7,865 bases of DNA from Anaerolineae bacterium (GTDB lineage: Bacteria; Chloroflexota; Anaerolineae; JAADDB01): positions 1 through 7,865 of the forward strand of contig WGAA01000196.1 of the NCBI GenBank assembly GCA_015489285.1, read 5' to 3'. The position numbers were made by a program, and so were the translations under genes. The notes beneath the pieces are model-generated. The model had not been told where the DNA came from and made no database searches. It was given only the letters and a program-made list of their open reading frames with translations. Positions 1-5,938 of this stretch are shown piece by piece (position 1 is the stretch's first letter; every line of letters starts with the position of its first letter).

Positions 1-1
1 C

Positions 2-325
2 GCGCTGTGCGAACGCGTCATCATCATCCACCGGGGCAAGCTCCTCTACGACGGTCCCCTCTCCGACCTGGCCGAGCGGATGGCCCCTTACAAGGTCCTC
101 ACCGTGACCTTCCGCCATCCCGTGCCCGTGGGAAACCTGATCCCCTTCGGCGAGGTTGTCACCTACGAAGGCGTCCGTGCCGTCCTCCACGTCCCCAGGG
201 AGGAGACGGCCCAGCGGGCGGCCCACCTTTTGACCCAGGCCGACGTGGAGGACGTGACTATCGAAGATCCCCCCATCGAACGGGTCATTGCCACCATCTT
301 CTCACCCGAGGCGTCTCGGTCATGA
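2..325 (+). CDS. ABC transporter ATP-binding protein, C-terminal part (partial)
   Basis: The frame is open from the first complete codon at the window edge and ends in TGA at 323-325, giving the last 107 residues of a protein whose 5' part lies outside. It opens with ALCERVIIIHRGKLLYDGPL, the strand that normally follows the switch-histidine of an ABC ATPase (typically xxCdRVxxixxGxxxxdGp). Walker A, Walker B and signature motif must therefore lie upstream. The remaining ~75 residues are a small regulatory tail that ends SPEASRS, as in exporter ATPases of the COG4586/DrrA type. The next gene's ATG overlaps this stop by 4 nt (ATGA), so the ATPase is translationally coupled to its permease. Role by family: cytoplasmic ATP hydrolysis that drives the two permeases downstream. 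The substrate cannot be told from the sequence. Confidence 0.9.
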   Translation, partial: ALCERVIIIHRGKLLYDGPLSDLAERMAPYKVLTVTFRHPVPVGNLIPFGEVVTYEGVRAVLHVPREETAQRAAHLLTQADVEDVTIEDPPIERVIATIFSPEASRS

Positions 326-1128
326 GAGGGACATACTGGCTTCTGCGCAAAATCCGGGCCACGCTGATCGTCTACTGGGCGAGAGCCCTGGAATACCGCA
401 TCGTCCTCCTCATCTGGATCCTGGCCATGAGCGTCCCCCTCGTCATGATGGCCGTGTGGCTGCAGATGGCCGAAAAGGGGGACGTGGGTTCCTTTTCCCG
501 GGGCGATTTCATCGCCTATTACATGGCCAACCTGCTCATCGTCCACCTGGTTTCCACCTGGCACGGCCTCGAACTCTCCCACAACATCCGCCGGGGGGAG
601 CTGAACGCGCTTCTCCTCAAACCCTTCCACCCCCTCTGGATCTACGCGCTGCGTCCCCTCCCCACCAAGCCCCTACGCATCGTCCTCTTCCTCCCGCCCA
701 TGATCCTGATCACCTACCTCCTCCCCGACGTCCACTTCGACCTGCATCCCCTCACCTGGGTGGCCTTGCTCGCTTCCATGATCCTGGCCTACGCCCTCAT
801 GTTTCTCATCCAGACCTCCCTCGCGCTCCTCTCCTTCTGGATGGTACAGGCCGAGCCGTTGGTCATGATCTTCTTCCACCTGCACATGCTCTTCTCCGGC
901 TACCTGGTCCCTCTGGCCCTCTTTCCCCCCTCGTGGGTGCGGACGCTCATGTGGTTGCCCTTCCGCTTCACCCTGTCCGTAAGCCTGGAGATCGTCACCG
1001 GCGCGCTGCCCCGGAGTGAGTGGATTCCAACGCTGGGCACAGGGCTGGGGTGGGTTGTGCTCTTCTACCTGATCACCGCCTTTCTCTGGCGCCGGGGCAT
1101 CCGTGTGTACACCGCGGTAGGAGCGTGA
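322..1128 (+). CDS. ABC-2 type exporter permease (COG4587-like, first of two)
   Basis: This 268-residue membrane protein is very hydrophobic, with about six helices (roughly residues 28-48, 63-82, 120-135, 146-171, 180-202, 240-256). Two stretches place it among ABC-2 type permeases of the uncharacterised ATPase/permease/permease cassette (ABC2_membrane_6, formerly DUF990): IRRGELNALLLKP at 89-101 in the cytoplasmic coupling region, and FSGYLVPLALFPP at 191-203 before the last helix. I chose the ATG at 322 because it overlaps the ATPase stop by 4 nt and has GAGG ten bases upstream. The frame stays open further 5', but that extension is Arg/Pro/His-rich and reads as antifunctional shadow of the ATPase gene. 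It most likely forms a heterodimeric channel with the next gene product. Family assignment is from remembered motifs; substrate unknown. Confidence 0.88.
   Translation: MRGTYWLLRKIRATLIVYWARALEYRIVLLIWILAMSVPLVMMAVWLQMAEKGDVGSFSRGDFIAYYMANLLIVHLVSTWHGLELSHNIRRGELNALLLKPFHPLWIYALRPLPTKPLRIVLFLPPMILITYLLPDVHFDLHPLTWVALLASMILAYALMFLIQTSLALLSFWMVQAEPLVMIFFHLHMLFSGYLVPLALFPPSWVRTLMWLPFRFTLSVSLEIVTGALPRSEWIPTLGTGLGWVVLFYLITAFLWRRGIRVYTAVGA
1119..1123 (+). promoter_or_regulatory. Shine-Dalgarno AGGAG deciding the start of the second permease
   Basis: AGGAG lies inside the last codons of the first permease. It is 7 nt from GTG 1131 but only 1 nt from the alternative GTG 1125, so 1131 is the better start. 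The two choices differ by two residues. Confidence 0.6.
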
Positions 1129-1130
1129 CC

Positions 1131-1967
1131 GTGTTCGAGAGGCTCGTCCACGTCCTTCAAGAGAAACCGGGCTCGGGGTGGAAGTACTTACGCCTGTGGT
1201 ACCGCTTCCTGCAGAACTCCTTGGCCGTGGAGCTGGAGTACCGCGCGGCCTTCATCTCCGAGCTCGTTCTGGCCGTGAGCCGTCTCGCCTGGCAGCTGGC
1301 GGGCATATGGGTCTTCTTCGTGCACCGTCCTTACCTGGGGGGACGGTGGACCCTGTGGGAGGCTGCGATTGTGCTGGGCTTGTTCATTTTCTTCGACGGG
1401 TTCATCGAGACGTTCCTGCGGCCCAACATGGAGGCCATTATCGAACACATCCGTCTGGGAACGCTGGACTTCATCCTTCTGAAGCCCGTCGATGCCCAAT
1501 TCATGGCCAGCGTGCGGTGGGTTCGCTTCCGCCACGTGGGGGATATGGTGGCCGGGTTGGGGCTCATGGGCCTGGCCCTTTTCCGGCTTCACTGCATGCC
1601 CGGGATTGTGGGCTTCCTTCTCCTTCCCCTGATGATGGCCGCGGGCGCGATCATCCTCTACAGCATCTTGCTCGTGCTCGTCACTTTGGCCTTCTGGTTC
1701 ATCGACTTGACGAACATCGTCGAGCTCATCTGGTCGGTGTACGAGGCGGGACGCGTGCCCGTCGACGCGTTCCCCCGTGTGGTCCGCGTCGTCCTGACCT
1801 TCGTCGTCCCCATCGCGTTCATCACCACCGTCCCCGCGGAGACCCTGCTGGGACGCATTTCCCTCCCCGCGCTCCTCTACGCCATCGGTGCGGCCGCCCT
1901 CTCCCTGGGGATCAGCAGCCTCTTCTGGCGGTATGCCCTCCGGCACTACACCAGCGCCAGCAGCTGA
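1131..1967 (+). CDS. ABC-2 type exporter permease (COG3694-like, second of two)
   Basis: This 278-residue integral membrane protein starts with GTG two bases after the stop of the first permease, so the two are almost certainly co-translated. It carries IRLGTLDFILLKP at residues 107-119, the same I-R-x-G-x-L-x-x-x-L-L-K-P block as its neighbour. Near the C-terminus it has VPIAFITTVPAETLLG (226-241), a stretch I associate with COG3694 permeases. Roughly six hydrophobic segments are visible (about 42-65, 76-95, 138-153, 158-192, 219-233, 245-266), and a basic amphipathic N-terminus of ~40 residues precedes the first. By family it is the partner half of the exporter channel. No substrate-binding protein gene is visible nearby, which fits an exporter. 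The gene ends 4 nt from the stop of a convergent gene. Substrate unknown. Confidence 0.9.
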   Translation: MFERLVHVLQEKPGSGWKYLRLWYRFLQNSLAVELEYRAAFISELVLAVSRLAWQLAGIWVFFVHRPYLGGRWTLWEAAIVLGLFIFFDGFIETFLRPNMEAIIEHIRLGTLDFILLKPVDAQFMASVRWVRFRHVGDMVAGLGLMGLALFRLHCMPGIVGFLLLPLMMAAGAIILYSILLVLVTLAFWFIDLTNIVELIWSVYEAGRVPVDAFPRVVRVVLTFVVPIAFITTVPAETLLGRISLPALLYAIGAAALSLGISSLFWRYALRHYTSASS

Positions 1968-1971
1968 CCCC

Positions 1972-2508
1972 CTAACGGATGACCTGGAGGAGGAAAAGGG
2001 TCAGGAGCAGGGAGACCCCCGTTACCCGGGCCGTGTGCATCCAATTGCGTCCCTGCGGGAGGGAGGGCCCGTCGGCTTGGTCCTCCTGGGCCCGGATGGT
2101 GCGGTACATGAAGGCCGCGGGGAGGAACGCGTAGAGGAGGAGGACGATCAGCGCGCCCGTGGGAAGGAGGACCCGGGGCACGGGGAGCAGGGTGACCAGG
2201 AGGAAGAGGCTGAGGAAGTGCAACCCCTGGTCGAGGAGAAAGGCGCGGGAGGGGCGAGAAGCGACGACGTGGAGCTTCCCCCAATCAATGAGGTAATGGG
2301 AGACGAAGATGCCGAGGAAGAGGGGCCAGTACCGCAACGGATGGATGAAGAGCACGCCTGTCACCACGATGTGCACAAGCACGTGCGGCACCAATCCCCA
2401 CCACCCCCGGAACTTCCATGCATAGATGGCATCCGTTTGAAAGGGGAAGTCGGCCAGCAGATGGCCCAGGCTCAGGGCCAAAAACGCGTGAACTGTCGGA
2501 TCCACCAC
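1972..2508 (-). CDS. DUF3307 family integral membrane protein
   Basis: The product is 178 residues with about six hydrophobic segments (roughly 5-23, 38-56, 61-76, 94-110, 113-134, 158-176). It matches the DUF3307 pattern as I know it: HLLADFPFQTD at residues 16-26 in the first helix, paired H42/H46 in the second, SHYLID at 70-75 in the third, and DQGLH at 93-97 before the fourth. These His/Asp residues recur at similar membrane depth and could bind metal or form an active site, but no function is established for the family. The start is GTG at 2508; GTG 2505 is possible and fits the upstream GGGGG slightly better (6 nt against 3). An in-frame TGA at 2530-2532 limits extension. It stands alone between a convergent ABC operon and a kinase gene 246 nt upstream. 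Confidence 0.85.
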   Translation of the reverse strand: MVDPTVHAFLALSLGHLLADFPFQTDAIYAWKFRGWWGLVPHVLVHIVVTGVLFIHPLRYWPLFLGIFVSHYLIDWGKLHVVASRPSRAFLLDQGLHFLSLFLLVTLLPVPRVLLPTGALIVLLLYAFLPAAFMYRTIRAQEDQADGPSLPQGRNWMHTARVTGVSLLLTLFLLQVIR

Positions 2509-2595
2509 ACACCCCCATTTAGCATCATGTCAGCTGCACTGTGGGGCCCAAGGATGGAAGTCACATTCGGGGCTTCGTGATTCTCTATCGGATAT

Positions 2596-2613
2596 CGGGC
2601 CCAAAAGGGCCCG
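2596..2613. repeat. GC hairpin, 7-bp stem and A4/T4 loop
   Basis: CGGGCCC, four bases, then GGGCCCG forms a perfect 7-bp GC stem. There is no T-run after it on either strand, so it is not a standard intrinsic terminator. If the promoter at 2635-2663 is real, this hairpin sits in the ~120-nt leader of the DUF3307 mRNA; otherwise it may be a weak terminator for the kinase transcript. Confidence 0.45.
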
Positions 2614-2634
2614 CCGGCGCCCGAAAGCGTTTAT

Positions 2635-2663
2635 ATTGTACACCCATGTCAACGTTTAGTCCA
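2635..2663 (-). promoter_or_regulatory. Possible sigma70-type promoter for the DUF3307 gene
   Basis: Read on the minus strand there is TGGACT (2663-2658; 4 of 6 match TTGACA), a 17-nt spacer, then TACAAT (2640-2635; 5 of 6 match TATAAT). It points toward the DUF3307 gene with a leader of about 120 nt. Supported only by consensus match and location. Confidence 0.35.
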
Positions 2664-2671
2664 TAGCCCTC

Positions 2672-2696
2672 TTGGCCGTGTATGACACACGGACAA
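2672..2696. repeat. Imperfect hairpin downstream of the kinase gene
   Basis: A 10-position stem with one mismatch (TTG-G-CCGTGT against ACACGG-A-CAA) and a 5-nt loop lies about 60 nt beyond the kinase stop codon on the kinase strand. No T-tract follows, so termination is only a possibility. Confidence 0.35.
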
Positions 2697-2754
2697 CTCA
2701 AGACCTTTCCCTCACCGAAAAGGATGGCCCCTATCCCCCCACCGGCCTGCAGTC

Positions 2755-4440
2755 TCACCCCGAAACCGTCGCGGCCTCCGGGGAACGTTTTGCCACCCGG
2801 TCGAGGGGAAAGTCCACACGCACCAGGGTCCCCCGCTGCAATCGAGGGGAGGGGGAGAGGAAGACCAACCGGCCGTCCAGAAGCTCCGCCTGCTCCCGCA
2901 TGTTCAAAAGGCCCAGGCTGTTCCGCTCCTCGTAGTTGGAAAGGACCCGATCCACGTCGAACCCCACCCCATCGTCCTCCACCTCCAGCCGCAGGTGGTC
3001 CCCCTGGACCTTCAACCGGACCCACACGTGGCGCGCCCGGGCGTGTTTGCGCAGGTTGTTGAAGGCCTCCTGAACGATGTTGAAGATGATGCCCGCGGCT
3101 TTGGGATCCACCTCGGGAACGTCCTCCAACTCCAGGGAGCAATCGAGACCGTCCTCCTCGCGCCACTGGCGCAGGGAGTACTCCAGGGCAGCGACGAGTC
3201 CCCGCGTTTCCAGGATGACGGGGCGCAGTTCGAAGAGGAAGTGGCGGATCTCCCGATTGGTGCGACGGATGAGGCGTTCCACGTCGCTGAGCACGTCGGG
3301 CAGGGCTTCGGGCTTCTTTTCCAGGAGCTTGCGCGCGTAGTCCAGGTCCAGGAGGGCTCGGGCCAGGTTCTGGGCCGGGCCGTCGTGTAACGCCCGGGCC
3401 AGGCGGTGGCGCACCTCTTCCTGGACGGCGATGATCCGATCCCGCTCCTGGCGCAGGCTTTCGTACAGGCGGGCATTTTCCACGGCCACCGCGGCGTGGG
3501 TGGCCAACGTCGTCAGCCACTGCAAATCCTCATTGGTGAACCCCCGCGGGGAGTGCTTGTTGAGCGTCTCCAATGCCCCGATGATGCGTCCCTGATACTG
3601 GAGGGGGACGCAGAGGAGGTTTCGGGTGACGAAGCCCGTCTCGTTGTCCACCTCGTGGAGGAAACGGGGGTCCGAGCGGACGTCGTTGATGAGCGCGGGT
3701 TGTCCCGTGGCCACAACCCAGCCGGCCACGCCCTGGTCCGCGGGGATGCGGAATTCCTGGAGGAGCGCGCCCTTCTCCCCCGTGGGGATGGCGAAGACCA
3801 GTTCGTGGCGTTCCTCGTCCAGGAGGAAGAGGGTCGCGGCCTCCGCGTTGAGGACGACCGTCGTCAGCTCGATGATCTCCCGCAGGACCTGTTGGAGGTC
3901 CAGGCTGGAGGCCAGCTTCTGCCCGATCTGGTAGAAGAGGCGCACCTGGTCCAATCGCTCCTGGCTGAGGGCCAGATGATCCTGCAATTGGGCCATGCTG
4001 GAAAGGGTGCGCAGTAGGGTCTGGAAGGTGGGGTGATAGACGAGTTCCCCTTCGTTGGAGGAGAAGACGAAGGTGATGACCCCCCGAAAGCCGCCTTCGA
4101 GGACCAGGGGAACCTGGATGAGGCGTTTCCGGTCGGAGGTGAGGTATTCGTTGGCTACGGGGACGCCTTGCAGTCCGTCGGACGAGGGGGAGACGTCGGA
4201 GAACCAGCGCGATTCCCACTCCTCCAGGTAACCGGCGACCGGGGCGGAGAGGTCCCCTTCCACCAGGCGGACGGTGCGGGTGCCTATGTAGAGGAGGTGG
4301 ACGGCTTCCGCGGAGACGAGTTGACGCACCCAGGCGATGGCTTCGGCCCAGTAGGCACGTATTCCTCGCAAGGAGGCCAGGCGGTTCAGGCCGGTCGTCA
4401 GGACAATGGACGATATCTGGGTCGGCGTTTCCCCTTTCAT
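2755..4440 (-). CDS. Cytosolic GAF-domain sensor histidine kinase, NarX/HisKA_3 type
   Basis: The 561-residue protein has no membrane segment. Residues ~1-150 are a weakly GAF-like sensor region. A helical linker (~150-178) leads to a classical GAF domain (~178-323, containing ADQGVAGWVV and NLLCVPL). A coiled signalling helix (~323-345) precedes the HisKA_3 dimerisation/phosphotransfer helix with LARALHDGPAQNL: H352 is the likely phosphorylated histidine, and D353/Q357 fit the DxxxQ phosphatase motif of NarX-type kinases. The ATPase part has NIVQEAFNNLRKHA (N462 in the N box), DDGVGF at 489-494 (G1) and GLLNMREQA at 510-518 (G2), so it looks fully active. It should sense a small cytosolic ligand or redox state and phosphorylate a NarL-type regulator, but no regulator gene lies in the window, making it an orphan here. 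I prefer ATG 4440, which has GGGGGAG six bases upstream; an ATG at 4542 would add 34 Arg/Ser/Lys-rich residues encoded by repeats. Confidence 0.9.
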   Translation of the reverse strand: MKGETPTQISSIVLTTGLNRLASLRGIRAYWAEAIAWVRQLVSAEAVHLLYIGTRTVRLVEGDLSAPVAGYLEEWESRWFSDVSPSSDGLQGVPVANEYLTSDRKRLIQVPLVLEGGFRGVITFVFSSNEGELVYHPTFQTLLRTLSSMAQLQDHLALSQERLDQVRLFYQIGQKLASSLDLQQVLREIIELTTVVLNAEAATLFLLDEERHELVFAIPTGEKGALLQEFRIPADQGVAGWVVATGQPALINDVRSDPRFLHEVDNETGFVTRNLLCVPLQYQGRIIGALETLNKHSPRGFTNEDLQWLTTLATHAAVAVENARLYESLRQERDRIIAVQEEVRHRLARALHDGPAQNLARALLDLDYARKLLEKKPEALPDVLSDVERLIRRTNREIRHFLFELRPVILETRGLVAALEYSLRQWREEDGLDCSLELEDVPEVDPKAAGIIFNIVQEAFNNLRKHARARHVWVRLKVQGDHLRLEVEDDGVGFDVDRVLSNYEERNSLGLLNMREQAELLDGRLVFLSPSPRLQRGTLVRVDFPLDRVAKRSPEAATVSG

Positions 4441-4441
4441 T

Positions 4442-4459
4442 CCCCGCTCCCCCTCGGGG
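4442..4459 (-). promoter_or_regulatory. Ribosome binding site of the kinase gene, in a hairpin loop
   Basis: On the minus strand CCCCG and CGGGG (5 bp) enclose the 8-nt loop AGGGGGAG, which holds the purine-rich Shine-Dalgarno core 6 nt before ATG 4440. This supports the 4440 start and would present the ribosome site in a loop. The stem is short, so whether it folds in the cell is uncertain. Confidence 0.45.
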
Positions 4460-4465
4460 CTTCTC

Positions 4466-4510
4466 CCAGACTTCCTTCCTCTAGACTTCCTTTCCCCAGA
4501 CTTCCGAAGT
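4466..4510. repeat. Three 15-nt direct repeats with AGACTTCC core
   Basis: AGACTTCC occurs at 4468, 4483 and 4498, exactly 15 nt apart. Each is preceded by CC or CT and the first two are followed by a pyrimidine run. The third copy merges into the left arm of the palindrome at 4497-4532. Because 15 is a multiple of three, the repeat reads as a five-residue Lys-Ser-Gly/Arg pattern if the kinase is translated from 4542. The array may instead be a protein-binding site in the kinase leader. Confidence 0.75.
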
Positions 4511-4532
4511 CTTTCGAGACTTCGGAAGTCTG
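4497..4532. repeat. Perfect 16-bp palindrome with TTCG loop upstream of the kinase
   Basis: CAGACTTCCGAAGTCT, the loop TTCG, then its exact reverse complement form a 36-nt hairpin. Each arm is itself nearly palindromic (AGACTTC-C-GAAGTCT), so alternative folds exist. It lies 35 nt beyond the CAX stop on the shared strand and 57 nt before the kinase ATG. No T-run follows on either strand. Options are a stable 3' end or terminator of the CAX mRNA, a leader element of the kinase, or a copy of a dispersed REP-like palindrome. The structure is certain; its role is not. Confidence 0.85.
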
Positions 4533-4549
4533 AAGAATCCATCTACATT

Positions 4550-4557
4550 AGTATACT
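4550..4557 (-). promoter_or_regulatory. TATACT -10-like box upstream of the kinase gene
   Basis: On the minus strand TATACT (4555-4550) lies in the 11-mer GGAGTATACTA, which is repeated before the hydrolase gene at 5988-5998. The core AGTATACT is an 8-bp palindrome. No good -35 is visible at 16-18 nt (TTCTTC at best). Initiation about 7 nt downstream would fall at ~4543, directly before ATG 4542, or give a ~100-nt leader for ATG 4440. Confidence 0.4.
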
Positions 4558-4566
4558 CCACTCCGT

Positions 4567-5604
4567 TCAAACGAAGAAAAAGGCCAGGGCGATGATGAGG
4601 AAGACGCCCAGGAGCTGGGCCCCTTCCATCCAGTTGCTCTCCCCGTCCTGGGCGATGAGGGCTGCGATGATGGTGCCCGCGGCCAGGGCCGCCAGTTCGA
4701 AGGGGTGAAATACCAGGGTCAATCCTTCAGGCGCGACGGCCATGCTGAGGAACACCAGGAGGGGGGCAACGAAGAGGGCGATTTGCGTCGATGACCCCAG
4801 CGTGATCTCCAGGCTCAAGTCCATCTGGTCCTTCAGGGCGACGGTAATGGCCACCATGTGCTCCGCGGCGTTGCCGATGATGGGGACGACGATGATCCCG
4901 ATGAAGAATTCCGAGAGGCCCAGGGCGACGACCGCGGGTTCCACCGTCCGCACGAGGACTTCACTCATCCAGACGATGCCCACGGTGGAGAGGAGAAGGA
5001 CGATGAGGGCCTGCGTGCGGGACCACCCCTCACCGGCCCCGTGGGAGGGCGGATGGCTCATGGGTTGGCGCAGGGTGAAGAGGAGCCCCAGGAGGTAGAT
5101 GACTATCATCACCGCGGCAACGCTCAGGCTCAGCAGTTCTACCGCGTGGTGGTCCGGCTCGATGGCGTGGGCGAAGAGGGTGGGAATGGCCAGGGCGATG
5201 ACGGCCAGGGCGAGCTGGGTGGCCGCGAGGCCGCTACGGGCCCGGTCGAAGCGCTGGGTCCCGTGACGCCAGCCGCCGAGGAGGATGGCTCCTCCCATGA
5301 CGAAGAGCACGTTGCCGATGATGGAGCCGGTGATGGACGCTTTTACCAGTTCCAGAAGACCGGCCCTCAGGGCCATGACGGTGATGATGAGCTCGGCCGC
5401 ATTTCCCAGGGTGGCGTTGAGGAGCCCGCTCACACGGGGTCCGGTGTAGGCGGCCAGGGCTTCGGTCGCGTCCCCCAGGAGTTTGGCCAGGGGCACGATG
5501 CCCAGCACGGAAAGGCCAAAGAGGAGGACGTCGTTCCAGTGGCGGATCTCCCCAAGCCCCGTGAGGGGCAACGCCAGTAACAATATCCAGAGTAAACGGC
5601 GCAT
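4567..5604 (-). CDS. cax: Calcium/proton antiporter, CAX family
   Basis: The 345-residue protein shows the two inverted alpha-repeats of the CaCA superfamily: GNAAELIITV at residues 68-77 and GNAAEHMVAI at 244-253, with E72 and E248 as the expected cation-binding glutamates. GSSTQIALFVAP at 270-281 follows the second repeat, typical of the Ca2+/H+ exchangers (CAX; ChaA, YfkE, Vcx1). About 11 hydrophobic segments are split by a loop at ~180-197. By family it expels or sequesters Ca2+ (possibly Na+/K+) in exchange for protons. I chose ATG 5604 because GGGAG sits 7 nt upstream; the longer start at 5625 has no Shine-Dalgarno and lies inside a heptamer array. The interdomain loop (MSHPPSHGAGEGW) has two His and little acid, whereas an acidic loop is common in many relatives. 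It is divergent from the hydrolase gene and 126 nt upstream of the kinase. Confidence 0.92.
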   Translation of the reverse strand: MRRLLWILLLALPLTGLGEIRHWNDVLLFGLSVLGIVPLAKLLGDATEALAAYTGPRVSGLLNATLGNAAELIITVMALRAGLLELVKASITGSIIGNVLFVMGGAILLGGWRHGTQRFDRARSGLAATQLALAVIALAIPTLFAHAIEPDHHAVELLSLSVAAVMIVIYLLGLLFTLRQPMSHPPSHGAGEGWSRTQALIVLLLSTVGIVWMSEVLVRTVEPAVVALGLSEFFIGIIVVPIIGNAAEHMVAITVALKDQMDLSLEITLGSSTQIALFVAPLLVFLSMAVAPEGLTLVFHPFELAALAAGTIIAALIAQDGESNWMEGAQLLGVFLIIALAFFFV

Positions 5605-5611
5605 GGCAAAA

Positions 5612-5616
5612 CTCCC
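5612..5616 (-). promoter_or_regulatory. Shine-Dalgarno GGGAG of cax
   Basis: GGGAG on the minus strand, 7 nt before ATG 5604, decides between this start and the one at 5625. Confidence 0.65.
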
Positions 5617-5620
5617 GAAC

Positions 5621-5648
5621 GTCATTCGTCACACGTCATGCGTCAGGC
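5621..5648 (+). repeat. Heptamer array A, four units
   Basis: Four contiguous 7-nt units of the form GTCANNC run without interruption. The array lies 17-44 nt upstream of the cax ATG, so it falls in the cax leader or promoter. Confidence 0.75.
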
Positions 5649-5693
5649 GCCGGTGAGAGCGTTGGCACTGCAGGTGCGGCTCGGCCTGATGGC

Positions 5694-5737
5694 ATGATGC
5701 GTGATGACGTGATGACGTGATTCGTAATGCGTAATTT
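5694..5737 (+). repeat. Heptamer/octamer array B, six units
   Basis: Six contiguous units: ATGATGC, two copies of the 8-nt GTGATGAC, then GTGATTC, GTAATGC and GTAATTT. It has the same orientation as the other arrays, and the two octamers show slippage of the 7-nt register. Confidence 0.75.
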
Positions 5738-5765
5738 GAAGACAAGCTTGGCTTTGTGGCGATAA

Positions 5766-5853
5766 CCTTGTGTCCACGCCAACCAATTACTCGTTACTCC
5801 GTTACTCGTTACTCACGATGTATCGTTGGGCCAACCCTGTCCCCACGCCATCC
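5766..5853 (+). repeat. Diverged 19-nt direct repeat, 69 nt apart
   Basis: The 19-mers at 5766-5784 and 5835-5853 match at 15 of 19 positions and share CCACGCCA (5774-5781 and 5843-5850). A third CCACGCCA is at 5927-5934. Each octamer is followed after 4-5 nt by a heptamer array, so the repeated unit is octamer plus array. Confidence 0.65.
5786..5814 (+). repeat. Heptamer array C, four units
   Basis: ATTACTC is followed by three GTTACTC units, the first carrying one extra C. The array starts 4 nt after CCACGCCA. Confidence 0.8.
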
Positions 5854-5855
5854 TT

Positions 5856-5888
5856 TTAATCGTTAATCGTCAATCGTTAATCGTTGTC
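5856..5888 (+). repeat. Heptamer array D, about five units
   Basis: GTTAATC-type units (one GTCAATC) with truncated ends. The array starts 5 nt after CCACGCCA. It differs from array C mainly at the fifth position (A for C). Confidence 0.8.
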
Positions 5889-5938
5889 TTCCCTCCGGAC
5901 GCCTCACCGTCACGCCAAAACGGTTTCCACGCCATTCG

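Larger units (their letters stand above)
2509..2754. other. Intergenic spacer between kinase and DUF3307 genes
   Basis: This is 246 nt with no credible gene. It holds two hairpins (2596-2613 and 2672-2696) and a possible minus-strand promoter (2635-2663). The AT-rich patch at 2626-2660 contrasts with the GC-rich genes either side, which suits a promoter for the DUF3307 gene. Confidence 0.6.

Noticed and set aside
7..321. 5' extension of the first permease frame
   Set aside because: The extension overlaps the ABC ATPase tail in another frame and is Arg/Pro/His-rich. The ATG at 322 overlaps the ATPase stop in the usual ATGA manner.
1178..1975. Frames overlapping the second permease on both strands
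   Set aside because: Arg/Pro/Gly or Glu/Asp-rich shadows; the permease frame carries the membrane helices and motifs.
1888..2580. A 230-codon plus-strand frame across the DUF3307 gene
   Set aside because: Its Glu/Gly-rich low-complexity product is the antisense of a hydrophobic membrane protein gene, which has clear family motifs on the minus strand.
4497..4532. Standard rho-independent terminator for cax
   Set aside because: The stem is strong but no T-run follows on the minus strand, so it is listed as a palindrome rather than a terminator.
5825..5835. Short inverted repeat GTTGG-G-CCAAC between arrays C and D
   Set aside because: Only 5 bp with a 1-nt centre; too short to support as an operator on its own.
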